Below are positions 26,709-36,118 of a DNA stretch of 64,000 nt, one piece after another. Origin of the DNA: JAFDZV01 sp964455525 (GTDB lineage: Bacteria; Bacteroidota; Ignavibacteria; OLB7); NCBI GenBank assembly GCA_964455525.1, contig CAYVWR010000009.1:124001-188000 (forward strand). The letters are read 5' to 3'. Every line of letters starts with the position of its first letter. Position 1 is the stretch's first letter. The notes below the pieces were generated by a model. It was not told the origin of the DNA. It saw nothing but the letters and a program-made list of their open reading frames with translations, and made no database searches. Both the position numbers and the translations under genes were made by a program.

Positions 26709-27833
26709 CTAATGGCTGCGATAGGTTCTCCAGCCTGCAAGACTGCCAACCGGCCAACGCCGTGGCAAACGCAGAAGGGAGGCAACAACAAATCCAAGCG
26801 CCCCACCGATCAGGGTGTGATAAATTCGGATCAGCGCCAGTTCCCTGTCAGACGGCACGGCAAGACTTGTACTCAGCACGATAAATGGGGTCAGGAACAG
26901 AACATAGACCCCATAATTGCGTGGCAGATGGGAAAAGGCGAGCACCCCGAACAGAACGATCAGAACATCGAGCATGACGATGTCATGAACGTGCCCGACC
27001 AGCAGCATGGCGGCCAGCCCCCCGACCACCGAACCAACGACCCGCTCGAACGTACGCTGCTTGGTGAGGGCATAGTCCGGCTTGATAACGACAAGCACCG
27101 TCAGAATCAGCCATGAGCTATGAGCGGTTGGAAGAGCATGGCAGATGGCAACAGCCACTGCGGCGGCAGTGGCCGCACGAAATGCGTGATGCACGACCGG
27201 CGACCGATACGTGAGATGTGTGGCGATTGCCTGTTTCCACGACATAGGAACAATGCGCTGCTGAACCACAGGGTCGGCAACTGCCGCCGTCCCGGCCATC
27301 ACAGGCTCGCTCCCATCGCCCCACTGTCGCGATTTCCCTCCTCTGCGCCTCTCCAGGGCACTCTGTACGCCCCAAAGCAGCAGCGTAAGAAAGGCTCCCC
27401 AAAGCCCACCGGCCGCAAACCACACGATGTATCCCGGATCGTGGTGCAGCGCCATGGGCAGACTCTGTGCCGAGGCATATGCCAGAAGGACGATAAAGCC
27501 GCAACGCCCCACCACACTGCTAACCATGGGGAGCAGTTGCAGAAGGAACGCGATCAGGAACATCAGCATGGTGGCGATCACCGGGTCCACCGTGCTGGCA
27601 AGGCTGCCGACATAGGCCGCAAGGCAACATCCAACGATGGTCCAGAGCAGCGAGGATGGGCGTGCCCCATCCACATCCGAGAGTGCTACCTGCAAACCAC
27701 CCACACCGGCAAAGAGGCCGAGAGCGGGGGTTGCCATGATCTGCCCGAGAATAAGGGGGACTACAACAGCGGCCGCCGTGCGAAGACCTGCCGCCTCCAT
27801 GACAAAAAGGTTCTGCCACCGACGTCGTTTCAT
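26709..27833 (-). CDS. FUSC-family inner-membrane transporter
   Basis: 374 aa, with two halves of several membrane helices each, separated by a charged loop (residues 160-205). The second half has SSWLILTVLVVIKPDYALTK followed by QRTFERVVGSVVGGLAAMLL, the core FUSC/aromatic acid exporter (ArAE) signature. It should export small organic anions or aromatic acids; the substrate is unknown. GGGGAG runs directly into the proposed ATG, so a start 12 codons downstream (MEAAGLRTAAAV) is possible. It converges with the pentapeptide gene. Confidence 0.85.
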   Translation of the reverse strand: MKRRRWQNLFVMEAAGLRTAAAVVVPLILGQIMATPALGLFAGVGGLQVALSDVDGARPSSLLWTIVGCCLAAYVGSLASTVDPVIATMLMFLIAFLLQLLPMVSSVVGRCGFIVLLAYASAQSLPMALHHDPGYIVWFAAGGLWGAFLTLLLWGVQSALERRRGGKSRQWGDGSEPVMAGTAAVADPVVQQRIVPMSWKQAIATHLTYRSPVVHHAFRAATAAAVAVAICHALPTAHSSWLILTVLVVIKPDYALTKQRTFERVVGSVVGGLAAMLLVGHVHDIVMLDVLIVLFGVLAFSHLPRNYGVYVLFLTPFIVLSTSLAVPSDRELALIRIYHTLIGGALGFVVASLLRLPRRWPVGSLAGWRTYRSH

Positions 27834-28204
27834 CTCCCCTATGACGAGGCTGCACGCCCTTTGTGGCGGGCACTAACAAGCCGTTACTCCTGCCACGGCC
27901 CCCCGATCGCCGCGCCATTGCAATCACCGCTCACCACATCAGCAGCGATGCCCGCGCAGACGATGACCGCCCACACAATTTTCCCGTTTCCCCGCAATAG
28001 CGCAAGGTAGAAGAAGCATCCCCCCCCACTGAAGGGCGAACTTCAGATAGTGAATGAGACGGATACAATGACTGTGCAATCACAGGTCACGCGGGGTTGC
28101 AAAGATTCCGCCACACGCCACGCGATCGCTCAGCCGGATTTCAGTGTCCGACATGGGGGCGCATCATTCATTCCTCACAGAACCAATCCATTAGGAGATC
28201 TCGC
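27834..28204. other. Divergent intergenic region
   Basis: Between the FUSC gene (minus) and an exported protein gene (plus). No coding frame or RNA is recognised; both promoters should lie here. Confidence 0.35.
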
Positions 28205-28777
28205 ATGAAGTTCAAACGTTTTGCAATCGCCTGCGCGGCGCTCGCACTTTTCAGCGGATCGGCGTACGCGCAGAACTGCGACCAGCTCTGCCTGCCGAAC
28301 GGCACCCCCGTCACCTGCAATGTCGATCCCAACGGCACCAAGGTCTGGGTCGATCTGAGCGGCAATGTTATCCCGGGGCAGACCCAGGGACAGGGGGATT
28401 TCGAGGTGGTGCAGTGCGACTGCGCGACCGCCACCCTCTATCTGGCTCCGACCAATCTCGATATCGTAAGCCACAACCCTGTGTTCGGCACGATCCGAAC
28501 CTATATCGATCCCACACGGACGCCCAATCTTGCCACGTTGACACTGAACAGCGACAACGCCTACACCGAGAATTTCTACTTCTATGTGAAGGCGGACGTC
28601 CCCGGATTCCCGCCGCTGACGGGCATTCAGGAGCTTCACTTCCGCAGCCATCAGGTGCGGAGCTTCAACCCGCATATCAACGAGCGGTTCCAGCAGGTGG
28701 CTCCGGTCGATTTCGTCGACGACGCTGGCAACATCGTGCTGACATTGAAGGCCACCCAGATCACGCTCACTCCGTAG
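28205..28777 (+). CDS. Exported protein of unknown function
   Basis: 190 aa. Signal peptide FKRFAIACAALALFSGSAYA with cleavage before QNC. The N-terminal mature part has several cysteines (CDQLCLPNGTPVTC; VVQCDCATATLYL) and the rest is beta-rich. AGGAG precedes the ATG at a good distance, which settles the start. No T9SS tail and no family recognised. Confidence 0.75.
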   Translation: MKFKRFAIACAALALFSGSAYAQNCDQLCLPNGTPVTCNVDPNGTKVWVDLSGNVIPGQTQGQGDFEVVQCDCATATLYLAPTNLDIVSHNPVFGTIRTYIDPTRTPNLATLTLNSDNAYTENFYFYVKADVPGFPPLTGIQELHFRSHQVRSFNPHINERFQQVAPVDFVDDAGNIVLTLKATQITLTP

Positions 28778-29168
28778 ACCGGCAATAGCAATCCGCGTAT
28801 ACCAGGCGGCCATTCCGCATGCTCCTCTCAGAAGCGGGCACGCGGCTTTTGCAGCATGCGCGCACTACTGCAATCAAAACAGAGCCGACCGGATGGTGCC
28901 GACCGACCCACGGCCGCGCCCCATCCGGCCGCTCTTCCTCTGCCCGAAGACAACAACCGGAGCAGAGCATCACAGCGTTCCAGCCACCACCGATATCCTC
29001 TCTCGCGGTTCATCTCTCCGGTTCACCCATCCCAATCGGCCACGCACACCCCCTGCACTGCATGTGCCGCCCACAACACATCCCTGCATTCCTGAGCATC
29101 ACGATCACCGCCGGAGCACGTATATTCTCCGCCGGACAGCAGCAACAGAACCGATAATACAAACCGGC
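28778..29168. other. Intergenic region with no recognised element
   Basis: The open frame of the TPR-LuxR gene extends back through it, but that part is Pro/Thr/His-rich and unlike the protein. Nothing else is seen. Confidence 0.35.
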
Positions 29169-30872
29169 ATGCACGCCGCAGCTCTCCATACAGAGATCGA
29201 TCATTATATGCAGGATAGAATAGAAGAACTACAACAGCAGCTTCAGGCGCAGCACCCGGCCGCCGAGGAACTGGAAATGCAGTACGAGCTTAGCCGCCGG
29301 ATCGCACCGATAGACCCATTGCAGGGCCGCCGGGCCGCAGAACGTGCATATACGCTCTCGCTGGCAACGCACAACCACCAACGACGTGCGCAGTCGCTCT
29401 GCGCCATCGGCATCAGCTATCTGGGAACAGGCGATTATACGCTTGCGCTTGAACATCTTGAACAGAGCGCCAGGAGTTGCGCGGAACTGAATTACGACTT
29501 CGGGCGCATGGACGCGCTGATCTATCAGGGGGTGGCGCTCGCCTCGCTGAGCCGCTATGCCGAGGCGTTCACATGTTATGATGCGGCACGAACGATCTGC
29601 CTGAACCACAACGAGGAAGCCGGGTTACGCTATATCGACCACAACATCGCCGTTGCGCATCTTCAGGCTGGCAACTATGTGCAGGCAATGGAGACCTACC
29701 AGCAACTCCTTGAGCAGGAACGTTCGGCGGACGATCCGGCGGGCATCGCTTCGGTGCTCAACAACATGGCATCGCTCTACACGGAACTGCACGATTACGA
29801 GCAAGCGGTGGAAATCGATATGGAGGCACTAGAGATCCGGCGAGCGACCGGCCTGCAACAGGAGGTGGCATTATCGCTTGTCAACCTGGCCAATCTCCAT
29901 ATCCTCCTGAATCGCGATGAGGCGGCCGTGGCTTTCAATACCGAGGGGATGGCGATCGGGAAAGACCTGCATCTGGCAGATATCCAGATCAGCGGGCTAC
30001 GCAATCAGGGAACGCTCCACAGCCGCCAGCATAAAAACGCAGAGGCCCTGCAAACATTCGATGAAGCGCTGGGCCTTCTGGCGCACGGAGGTGCGCCAAG
30101 ACTACGGGGGGATATTCTCTACCAGAAGGCCAAAGCTCTCCTCCAGGAGCATGGCCATCGGGAGGCGCTGCCATGCCTGCTGGAAGCGCTGGCAGAAGCA
30201 CGAACAACCGAGGAAGCTCAATTACAGATGCAGATCCAGGAAACCCTGGCACAGACATACGAGGCGCTCGGCGAACACCAGCAGGCGATCGAACACTACA
30301 GAGGTTCCCTTGCACTGCTACACGAATTGCTCGGCCAGGATCGGCAGAAAGCTCTGGCCGCCATGGAGATACGCTATCGAACCGAGCGCGCCGAAAAAGA
30401 ACGGGAACTCTATCGCCTGAGAAGTGAGAGCCTGGAGCTACAGAACCTGAGCAAGACCAGGGAGCTTACCGCGATGACAATGAGCCTGTTGCAGAAAAAA
30501 AAGGAGCTACAGAACCTGCGCACCCATGTGGAACGGATGGCCAAGAATACGGACAAAGCATCCAGGATAGCGCATGAGATCATGGCGGGCATCGACAGCA
30601 GCCTCCGTTCCGAACAGGAATGGGTGCTCTTCGAGCAGCAATTCAGCAGCCTTCATCCGGGCTTTGTCCAGAAGATTCTGGAACGCTGCCCCGAGCTGAC
30701 ACCAACGGAATTGAAGGTCTGCTCCTTGCTGCGCATCACTCTATCGACCAAGGAGATCGCCAGTCTCCTGAACGTTTCCTCACGCGCCGTGGAGGGACAC
30801 CGCTATCATCTCCGGCAGAAGCTTCGCCTGCCAGCGAAGACATCGCTGGCAACCTATCTCTCTTCCCTGTAG
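29169..30872 (+). CDS. TPR-repeat protein with C-terminal LuxR-type helix-turn-helix (paralogue)
   Basis: 567 aa from ATG 29169 (an ATG at 29208 is an alternative). Residues 20-400 contain about nine TPRs (GDYTLALEHLEQSARSCAEL; HDYEQAVEIDMEALEIRRAT). A long coiled coil follows (residues 400-490, rich in RxxELYRLRSESLELQNLSK). The DNA-binding end reads LTPTELKVCSLLRITLSTKE, IASLLNVSSRAVEGHRYHLR. The plan is that of the protein at 13464-14996, and the two HTHs are clearly related. It has no membrane segment. It is probably a cytosolic transcription regulator sensing a partner protein (inference). Confidence 0.88.
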   Translation: MHAAALHTEIDHYMQDRIEELQQQLQAQHPAAEELEMQYELSRRIAPIDPLQGRRAAERAYTLSLATHNHQRRAQSLCAIGISYLGTGDYTLALEHLEQSARSCAELNYDFGRMDALIYQGVALASLSRYAEAFTCYDAARTICLNHNEEAGLRYIDHNIAVAHLQAGNYVQAMETYQQLLEQERSADDPAGIASVLNNMASLYTELHDYEQAVEIDMEALEIRRATGLQQEVALSLVNLANLHILLNRDEAAVAFNTEGMAIGKDLHLADIQISGLRNQGTLHSRQHKNAEALQTFDEALGLLAHGGAPRLRGDILYQKAKALLQEHGHREALPCLLEALAEARTTEEAQLQMQIQETLAQTYEALGEHQQAIEHYRGSLALLHELLGQDRQKALAAMEIRYRTERAEKERELYRLRSESLELQNLSKTRELTAMTMSLLQKKKELQNLRTHVERMAKNTDKASRIAHEIMAGIDSSLRSEQEWVLFEQQFSSLHPGFVQKILERCPELTPTELKVCSLLRITLSTKEIASLLNVSSRAVEGHRYHLRQKLRLPAKTSLATYLSSL

Positions 30873-31088
30873 AGCATCGCACGGCACCTCCAGCCGACCA
30901 TTCTCCCCTCAGGCGTCTGGTCGGCATGGTGATGCGGCCAACGGAAAGGCCGCCCTCCCCGCATGCAGACCAGGGCCACACTCCACCCCCTCTGCTAGTA
31001 GTTTTCGCGTAGCCGCTCCGGCAAAAGCACCATGTATATTTGCCCCTGCAACCGATCATCTTCTTATTTCACGACGCAAACCCAAGCC

Positions 31089-31748
31089 ATGCAAAGAACA
31101 ACCGCCGTTGTTGGCGGAGCACTGCTTATGATAAGCATAGCGATACTTGCCCCTGCAAACGCCCAGGCACAGAGCATCTGGAGATATCTCGGACGTGTGG
31201 ACATACTCGCAAGCATCTACCGGTACACGATCACGGGGACTGACGTTGTTGCCAACGCCCCCTTCAGCGGAACATTTACCAGCATAGGGTCCGGCGTCGG
31301 GTTCAACGTCCCCTTCTACCATATCGAGCGTGAACTCACCCTTGGCATTAATCCCAATATCGAGGTTGTGGGAGTCCCTGGCACGGCCGCCGAGGTTGAA
31401 GGGCGCATACCGTTGACGCTCTCGCTTGAAGCACCGATCTACACAACCATCAAATACGGCACCGATGCCACCTGGAATGCCCAGTCGAAGATCGGATTTG
31501 CCGCAGGGATCGGCGTGCACTATACGGCCCTTACAACGCTCGATCCGGCCGACATCAGCACATCCTTCATCGCTCCGGCTATCATGGCCGAAGTGAGCTT
31601 CCGGCTGGGCTCAGGGCTGATGAAACTGCGCTATTCCACCATCCTCGGCACGACGGAAACCGATATCAACGGAATCGACGGCAGCGACGGAGGTGATGCA
31701 TCGCTCCATCAGCAGGCCTTCCATCTCATCCTCAACTTCAACTCCTGA
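31089..31748 (+). CDS. Exported beta-rich protein, possibly an outer-membrane barrel
   Basis: 219 aa. Signal peptide RTTAVVGGALLMISIAILAP ends ANAQAQ. The mature part alternates hydrophobic strands and Gly turns (FTSIGSGVGFNVPFYHIERE; FAAGIGVHYTALTTLDPAD) and the last residues LHQQAFHLILNFNS end in a C-terminal strand, as in small outer-membrane barrels. No named family. The next gene begins 34 nt downstream on the same strand, so they probably form an operon. Confidence 0.65.
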   Translation: MQRTTAVVGGALLMISIAILAPANAQAQSIWRYLGRVDILASIYRYTITGTDVVANAPFSGTFTSIGSGVGFNVPFYHIERELTLGINPNIEVVGVPGTAAEVEGRIPLTLSLEAPIYTTIKYGTDATWNAQSKIGFAAGIGVHYTALTTLDPADISTSFIAPAIMAEVSFRLGSGLMKLRYSTILGTTETDINGIDGSDGGDASLHQQAFHLILNFNS

Positions 31749-31782
31749 TCCCTTCCCCAGCCACGTATTCATTCAGACATCA

Positions 31783-33324
31783 ATGCAAAGCAGAGCACAT
31801 ACTTCACATCGAACCCACACTCTCCCCCTGCTTGCAGCCATGCTCGTGTCGCTAACGCTTGCATCCTGCATCTCCTCCTCCATCGTGCCACGCGAAGGAA
31901 GATTGCAGGCAATCCGGGATGTTCCCTACAGCAGATTCATGGAGATGATCGCATTGCCCGGAGATGACCTCGCCCTTGTCCGCCGTATCGAGAGCGACAG
32001 CATCGTCCTGGAACGGTACGATGATACGCTCGCCACCCGCTGGAGTACAAAACTGAACCTTCCCACATCGGATCAGGAACTGGAGTTTCCAGGCGGGTTT
32101 CTGGTGTATATCGATCAGGACAAGCGGGAGCTGAGACACTCGCTCTTCTATGATGGCAGGGCCATCGGGCTGCTCTACTGGCGCAAGAGCAGCTACCGCG
32201 ATAGCCTGCAACTGGTCGCTCTGCTCAGCGATCCGGCAGATGGCCATATGATCCGCGAGGAAACGCTCGACCGGTTCGCCAAAGACAACCACAAGGCACG
32301 CGTTCAGCGTGGCTATTATGTGCTCTCCCCCGACCATACGAAGCTCGCGGTGTTCGGCTACGATTATTCCGGCATCGCCGATAGAGATAAGAAAAAGTCC
32401 GTGCAGGTCAGTGGCCGCATCTTTTCTTCCGACCTCAAGCCGCTGGGCGATTTTTCGTTCGATATACCGTTCGGCGATGACGCCTACGATATCCCTGACA
32501 CCGAGCATCTGCTGCGCGGAGCGATGGTGGACAACCAGGGCAACTTCTGCCAGCCGGTCATCTATAAAAAAACTCAGATCAGCGTATTCCAGTACGATAT
32601 CGCCAGAGGCAACGTGCGGTCGCTTGTCGCCTTTGCCGATCTACGGCATGACGATGATATGCAGATCAAGAACGTCACGCTTTTACAATCCGCGCCGAAC
32701 ACGATCACCGCATGCGCCGGCATGATGGATGACGATGTGCTGACAGGAATCCTCCATGCACGATTCGATTTCGCGGCCGGGGGAATCGAGCACCCCTGGT
32801 ATTACCGTATTTCCGAGGAGATGGCGGACTTGATGACAGGCGATGACGAGCTGGAGGATTTTGTGGTGGACAAGGTGGCGATAACCTCCGACGGAAGAGT
32901 AACCTTCTCGCTTGAATATCAGGATTATTATCTATCGGGTGGCAACAACGATATAAAAGTGCTCCAGTATAAACATCGCGACATCCTCCTGTTTGGCTTT
33001 ACCCCGCAAGGCTCGTTGATTCATAGCAGCACGATCAAGAAGGACCAGAAAAGCGGCGGGGGTGGAAAATCATTTACGCAGCGCCTTGGCAACGATGGCC
33101 TGCTTCGCGTGGTATATCCCATCGCGGGAGAGATGCTGTATCTCTGGGAAATGCCGCTGGCAACCGGGGAGCCGGCCTACAGAAAGCTGGCCGAGATCGG
33201 CAACAACAACGGCTTTGCGATGACCCGCGATGTATGGCTCGACGACCGGACCATCGTGCTTCACTCCACCAGATTCACGCTCAGCGGCAGCGGATCACGC
33301 ATCATCAGGATGCAACTGCCGTAA
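31783..33324 (+). CDS. Large lipoprotein of unknown function
   Basis: 513 aa. The lipobox is LTLASC after THTLPLLAAMLVS. The mature protein is beta-rich throughout, with repeated four-strand-like blocks such as DHTKLAVFGYDYSGIADRDK and GRVTFSLEYQDYYLSGGNND, suggesting a beta-propeller. A Gly-rich KSGGGGKSFTQR loop is near residue 430. I do not recognise a family. It is probably co-transcribed with the barrel-like protein before it. Confidence 0.68.
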   Translation: MQSRAHTSHRTHTLPLLAAMLVSLTLASCISSSIVPREGRLQAIRDVPYSRFMEMIALPGDDLALVRRIESDSIVLERYDDTLATRWSTKLNLPTSDQELEFPGGFLVYIDQDKRELRHSLFYDGRAIGLLYWRKSSYRDSLQLVALLSDPADGHMIREETLDRFAKDNHKARVQRGYYVLSPDHTKLAVFGYDYSGIADRDKKKSVQVSGRIFSSDLKPLGDFSFDIPFGDDAYDIPDTEHLLRGAMVDNQGNFCQPVIYKKTQISVFQYDIARGNVRSLVAFADLRHDDDMQIKNVTLLQSAPNTITACAGMMDDDVLTGILHARFDFAAGGIEHPWYYRISEEMADLMTGDDELEDFVVDKVAITSDGRVTFSLEYQDYYLSGGNNDIKVLQYKHRDILLFGFTPQGSLIHSSTIKKDQKSGGGGKSFTQRLGNDGLLRVVYPIAGEMLYLWEMPLATGEPAYRKLAEIGNNNGFAMTRDVWLDDRTIVLHSTRFTLSGSGSRIIRMQLP

Positions 33325-33350
33325 TCTCCAGCAATGCATATGCTTCTTGC

Positions 33351-33379
33351 GGCCCTGTTAGCTCCAGCTATACAGGGCC
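33351..33379. terminator. Bidirectional hairpin between convergent genes
   Basis: ggccctgt/acagggcc (8 bp) plus an inner tagc/gcta stem with one bulge. It lies between the stops of the plus-strand lipoprotein (33324) and the minus-strand ECF42 gene (33407), so it can serve both. Confidence 0.65.
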
Positions 33380-33406
33380 TTGCTCCGGCCTCCGGTATGG
33401 TAGATG

Positions 33407-34609
33407 TTACACTAGCACTGCCGAGACCTCTGCGAGCCGCCGCTCAAGAAAACGCCGCTCGGCCTCGTTGGTCACAAGCGCCAGGGCCTCCCGGTAGGCA
33501 ATCACGGCTTCGGCCGGGCGGTTGAGACGGCGCAGCAGATCGGCGCGTGCGGCGGGGAGCAGATGATAGCCAGGAAGATCGATAGATTCCAGCAGGGCCA
33601 ATCCCGTTTCAAATCCCCTGGCCATCGCAACGGCAACGGCACGGTTAAGTTCGATGACGGGCGACGGATGCAGCCGCGCCAGTTCACCGTACAGCAAGAC
33701 GATCTGCTCCCAATCCGTCTGGTGCACCGACGGCGCCGTAGCATGCAACGCCGCTATTGCGGCCTGTAGCGCATAGCCACCTGGCGACCCACCCCGCAAA
33801 GCCCGCTCCACCAGAGCCACTCCCTCGGCGATCTTCGCATGATCCCAGCGCGAGCGATCCTGATCCTCAAGCAGAACAATGGCACCGGTGTCGTCGGTCC
33901 GGGTTGCGCGGCGCGCATCGTTGAGCAGCATCAGCGCCAGCAGCCCTCGTGCCTCACGCTCTGCCGGGAGCAGGGCAAGGATCTCCCGGCCCAGGCGAAT
34001 GGCCTCGACACACAGATCGGCACGGACCAGGTCGCTGCCGAAACTGGCAGCGTACCCTTCGTTGAACACCAGGTACACCACCGCAAGCGCGGTCCCGAGC
34101 CGTGCTCCCAACTCCTCATCGGCAGGCACCTCATAGGGAATGCCCGCAAGTTTGATCTTGGCCTTGGCACGAACCAGCCGCTGTGCAAGCGTGGGCACCG
34201 GCACAAGGAACGCACGCGCTATCTCCTCGGTGCCAAGCCCGCAGATCGTGCGCAGGGTAAGCGCCACCTGCGCCTCAGGGGCAAGAGCCGGGTGGCAGCA
34301 GGTAAAGATCAATCGTAACGAGTCCAGGGGCACCGGGGTATTCTCCTCCGGCGCAATGGCTGCGGTGATCTCCTCGCGCTTCTCCTCGGCCAGAACCCGG
34401 CGGCGGATCTGGTCGATCGCCTTGTTGCGCGCAGTCTTCATAAGCCAGGCAACCGGGTTCAACGGCGGCCCCTTGACCGGCCATTGCTCCAATGCGGCAG
34501 CAAATGCTTCCTGCAAAGAATCCTCGGCAAGCGTGATGTCGCGGACCACGCGGATAAGGCTGGCAAGGATATGCCCATATTCCCGCCGATGCAGATCGCC
34601 GATGTTCAC
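33407..34609 (-). CDS. ECF42-type sigma factor with C-terminal TPR-like extension
   Basis: 400 aa. Region 2 is in DITLAEDSLQEAFAAALEQW and NPVAWLMKTARNKAIDQIRR. Region 4 is in LRTICGLGTEEIARAFLVPV followed by LAQRLVRAKAKIK. The last 210 residues are a helical TPR-like (DUF6596) extension, including LALMLLNDARRATRTDDTGA and ELNRAVAVAMARGFETGLAL. This length and extension, together with YciI neighbours, define the ECF42 group. In that group the C-terminal part is needed for activity and there is no classical anti-sigma factor. Its ATG overlaps the stop of the YciI gene by 4 nt (ATGA). Confidence 0.92.
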   Translation of the reverse strand: MNIGDLHRREYGHILASLIRVVRDITLAEDSLQEAFAAALEQWPVKGPPLNPVAWLMKTARNKAIDQIRRRVLAEEKREEITAAIAPEENTPVPLDSLRLIFTCCHPALAPEAQVALTLRTICGLGTEEIARAFLVPVPTLAQRLVRAKAKIKLAGIPYEVPADEELGARLGTALAVVYLVFNEGYAASFGSDLVRADLCVEAIRLGREILALLPAEREARGLLALMLLNDARRATRTDDTGAIVLLEDQDRSRWDHAKIAEGVALVERALRGGSPGGYALQAAIAALHATAPSVHQTDWEQIVLLYGELARLHPSPVIELNRAVAVAMARGFETGLALLESIDLPGYHLLPAARADLLRRLNRPAEAVIAYREALALVTNEAERRFLERRLAEVSAVLV

Positions 34610-34956
34610 TGGGGTCTCACTGGCCGAACTTCCACCGAAAACCCTGCACGGAGGGCCGGAAAACGCGAGGCGATTGCAATCGCCTCATCGAGGTCTCTGC
34701 ATTCAACCACCTGGTATCCCCCGAGCACCTCGCTGGTCTCGGCGAACGGCCCATCGTCGATCACCAGTTTGCCATCTTTCTCTCGCAGCGTTGTGGCGGT
34801 TGATGCCGGCTGAAGCCCGGCTATCGCACGGATATGTCCGCTTTTCACCAGTTCCTGGGCCCAGACGTCGCGCGCGTCGTCGAGACGAGCGGCCTCCTCC
34901 CTGGAAAGATCCTCCCAGAGACCATCCTCGCCATATACGAGCAGCATGTATTGCAT
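34606..34956 (-). CDS. YciI/DGPF-family protein coupled to ECF42
   Basis: 116 aa. The YCII fold shows MQYMLLVYGEDGLWEDL, an Arg/His-containing middle, and the signature DGPFAETSEVLGGYQVVECR followed by DLDEAIAIASRFP. Such proteins are the usual partners of ECF42 sigma factors; their biochemical role is unsettled. The ATG at 34956 is chosen because the upstream frame is the DoxX gene in another phase. Start-stop overlap with the sigma gene means coupled translation. Confidence 0.9.
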   Translation of the reverse strand: MQYMLLVYGEDGLWEDLSREEAARLDDARDVWAQELVKSGHIRAIAGLQPASTATTLREKDGKLVIDDGPFAETSEVLGGYQVVECRDLDEAIAIASRFPALRAGFSVEVRPVRPQ

Positions 34957-34991
34957 ACAATCAACGGTATAGTTCAAGATAGTTGTCCATG

Positions 34992-35414
34992 CTAGCGGGC
35001 CATCAATGGCAGAAGCCCGCGCAGCCTTCTGTTGCGCAGATAGAGTCCTCCCCAGGCAAGCAAGCCAAGATAGACCGGAAAGAGCGTATGGCTCATCAAC
35101 GGGTCGCCAATGCGTAGATGCGTAGCAACCGCCCCACCGAGGTAACCGGTCAGCAGAATAGCGCCAAGAACCGAGGTGCGAGGGATCGCATACACAATAG
35201 TGCATGCCAGCTCCAGAATGCCGATGCCTGGAATAAGTCCGGCGGGATATCCAAGCTGTTCCGTCACCTCGGTGGCCGGGGCCATCTGTATCACCTTGAT
35301 GATGCCGTTAAAGAGCATAAACACCACCACCAGCGCGCTCATGATCCGGCCGGTCCAGAGCACCCCTGCCGACACGGGAGCTGAGTATCGAAACGATTCG
35401 GTAGCCGATTGCAT
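34992..35414 (-). CDS. DoxX-family membrane protein
   Basis: 140 aa with four membrane helices. GRIMSALVVVFMLFNGIIKV is the first, then GIGILELACTIVYAIPRTSV and LGAILLTGYLGGAVATHLRI, the DoxX core. GGAGG 8-10 nt upstream settles the ATG at 35414. It is 35 nt before the YciI gene and belongs to the ECF42 operon. DoxX proteins often appear in oxidative-stress or small-molecule detoxification contexts; the function here is unknown. Confidence 0.88.
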   Translation of the reverse strand: MQSATESFRYSAPVSAGVLWTGRIMSALVVVFMLFNGIIKVIQMAPATEVTEQLGYPAGLIPGIGILELACTIVYAIPRTSVLGAILLTGYLGGAVATHLRIGDPLMSHTLFPVYLGLLAWGGLYLRNRRLRGLLPLMAR

Positions 35415-35472
35415 GGTAATGATCCTCCAGATATTGTTCGCGTAAGGAATATCCAACCATCCATCGTTATCT

Positions 35473-35504
35473 GTTCAGTGGAGGCCCGCAGGCCTCCACT
35501 GAAC
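35473..35504 (-). terminator. Perfect 14-bp hairpin after the VOC gene
   Basis: gttcagtggaggcc (35473-35486) pairs completely with 35491-35504 around a 4-nt loop, 6 nt after the stop of the VOC gene and before the DoxX gene. No U-tract follows; it may end or attenuate transcription, or stabilise the upstream mRNA. Confidence 0.65.
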
Positions 35505-35510
35505 GAAGCA

Positions 35511-35924
35511 TCAGGCACCAGACAGTTCGCAGTTAATCATCCACTGCGTGCCGAACCGGTCCGTAAGCATGCCGAAGCGCTCGGCCCAGAAGGTCTTCTC
35601 CATCGGCATCTGTATCTGCCCGTTTTCGGCCAGCGCATGGAATACGCGCTCGGCCTCCGCCGCACTATCGGCAAAAAGCGCCACATACATACCGGCCGGT
35701 TTGCTAGCGTGGCCGGGGGGATTGTCGGAGCCCATCAGCACCGTACCCCCCAGATCCATACGTGCATGAAGGATGCTGGCATGCCACTCCGCGGGGAGCT
35801 GATCGGCGATCGGGGAATCCCCGTGGCTCATCATCGTCACAATCCTACCGCCCAGGCACTCCTCGTAAAACTTGAATGCCTCCTCGCACTGGCCATTGAA
35901 ATTGAGATAGGGATGTACTTGCAT
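35511..35924 (-). CDS. VOC-superfamily (PhnB-like) protein
   Basis: 137 aa. HPYLNFNGQCEEAFKFYEEC, LGGRIVTMMSHGDSP and VLMGSDNPPG are the paired beta-alpha-beta-beta-beta units of the glyoxalase/PhnB family, and it ends GMLTDRFGTQWMINCE. Such proteins bind a metal and a small substrate; several are annotated as 3-demethylubiquinone methyltransferase-like without proof. GGAGGA precedes the ATG and an ECF42-type promoter lies 95-124 nt upstream, so it is a likely ECF42 target. Confidence 0.9.
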   Translation of the reverse strand: MQVHPYLNFNGQCEEAFKFYEECLGGRIVTMMSHGDSPIADQLPAEWHASILHARMDLGGTVLMGSDNPPGHASKPAGMYVALFADSAAEAERVFHALAENGQIQMPMEKTFWAERFGMLTDRFGTQWMINCELSGA

Positions 35925-36018
35925 GCGTTGCTCCTCCGGCTGTTTTATGTGTGGATATGCGATAAGGTCGCATGAAACGGATCTGGCTGTTCCGGCCTTC
36001 GGCCGCTTGCCCTACAAC

Positions 36019-36048
36019 TATGTCGAACAAGGGAGAAGAAAATCGACA
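36019..36048 (-). promoter_or_regulatory. ECF42-type promoter upstream of the VOC gene
   Basis: On the minus strand TGTCGA (36048-36043) is followed after exactly 17 nt by CGACATA (36025-36019). An A-tract lies upstream and GTTGTAGGG lies downstream. The same arrangement occurs at 37650-37679. The pair fits the -35 TGTCGA / -10 CGA-type motif reported for ECF42 sigma factors, as I recall it. Confidence 0.8.
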
Positions 36049-36118
36049 GGCCGCGTAAAGTTTTTTTCGGCATCACCGACCTCCTCTCCGCCCCCGGCGC
36101 ACACATGCGCTCGGAGCA

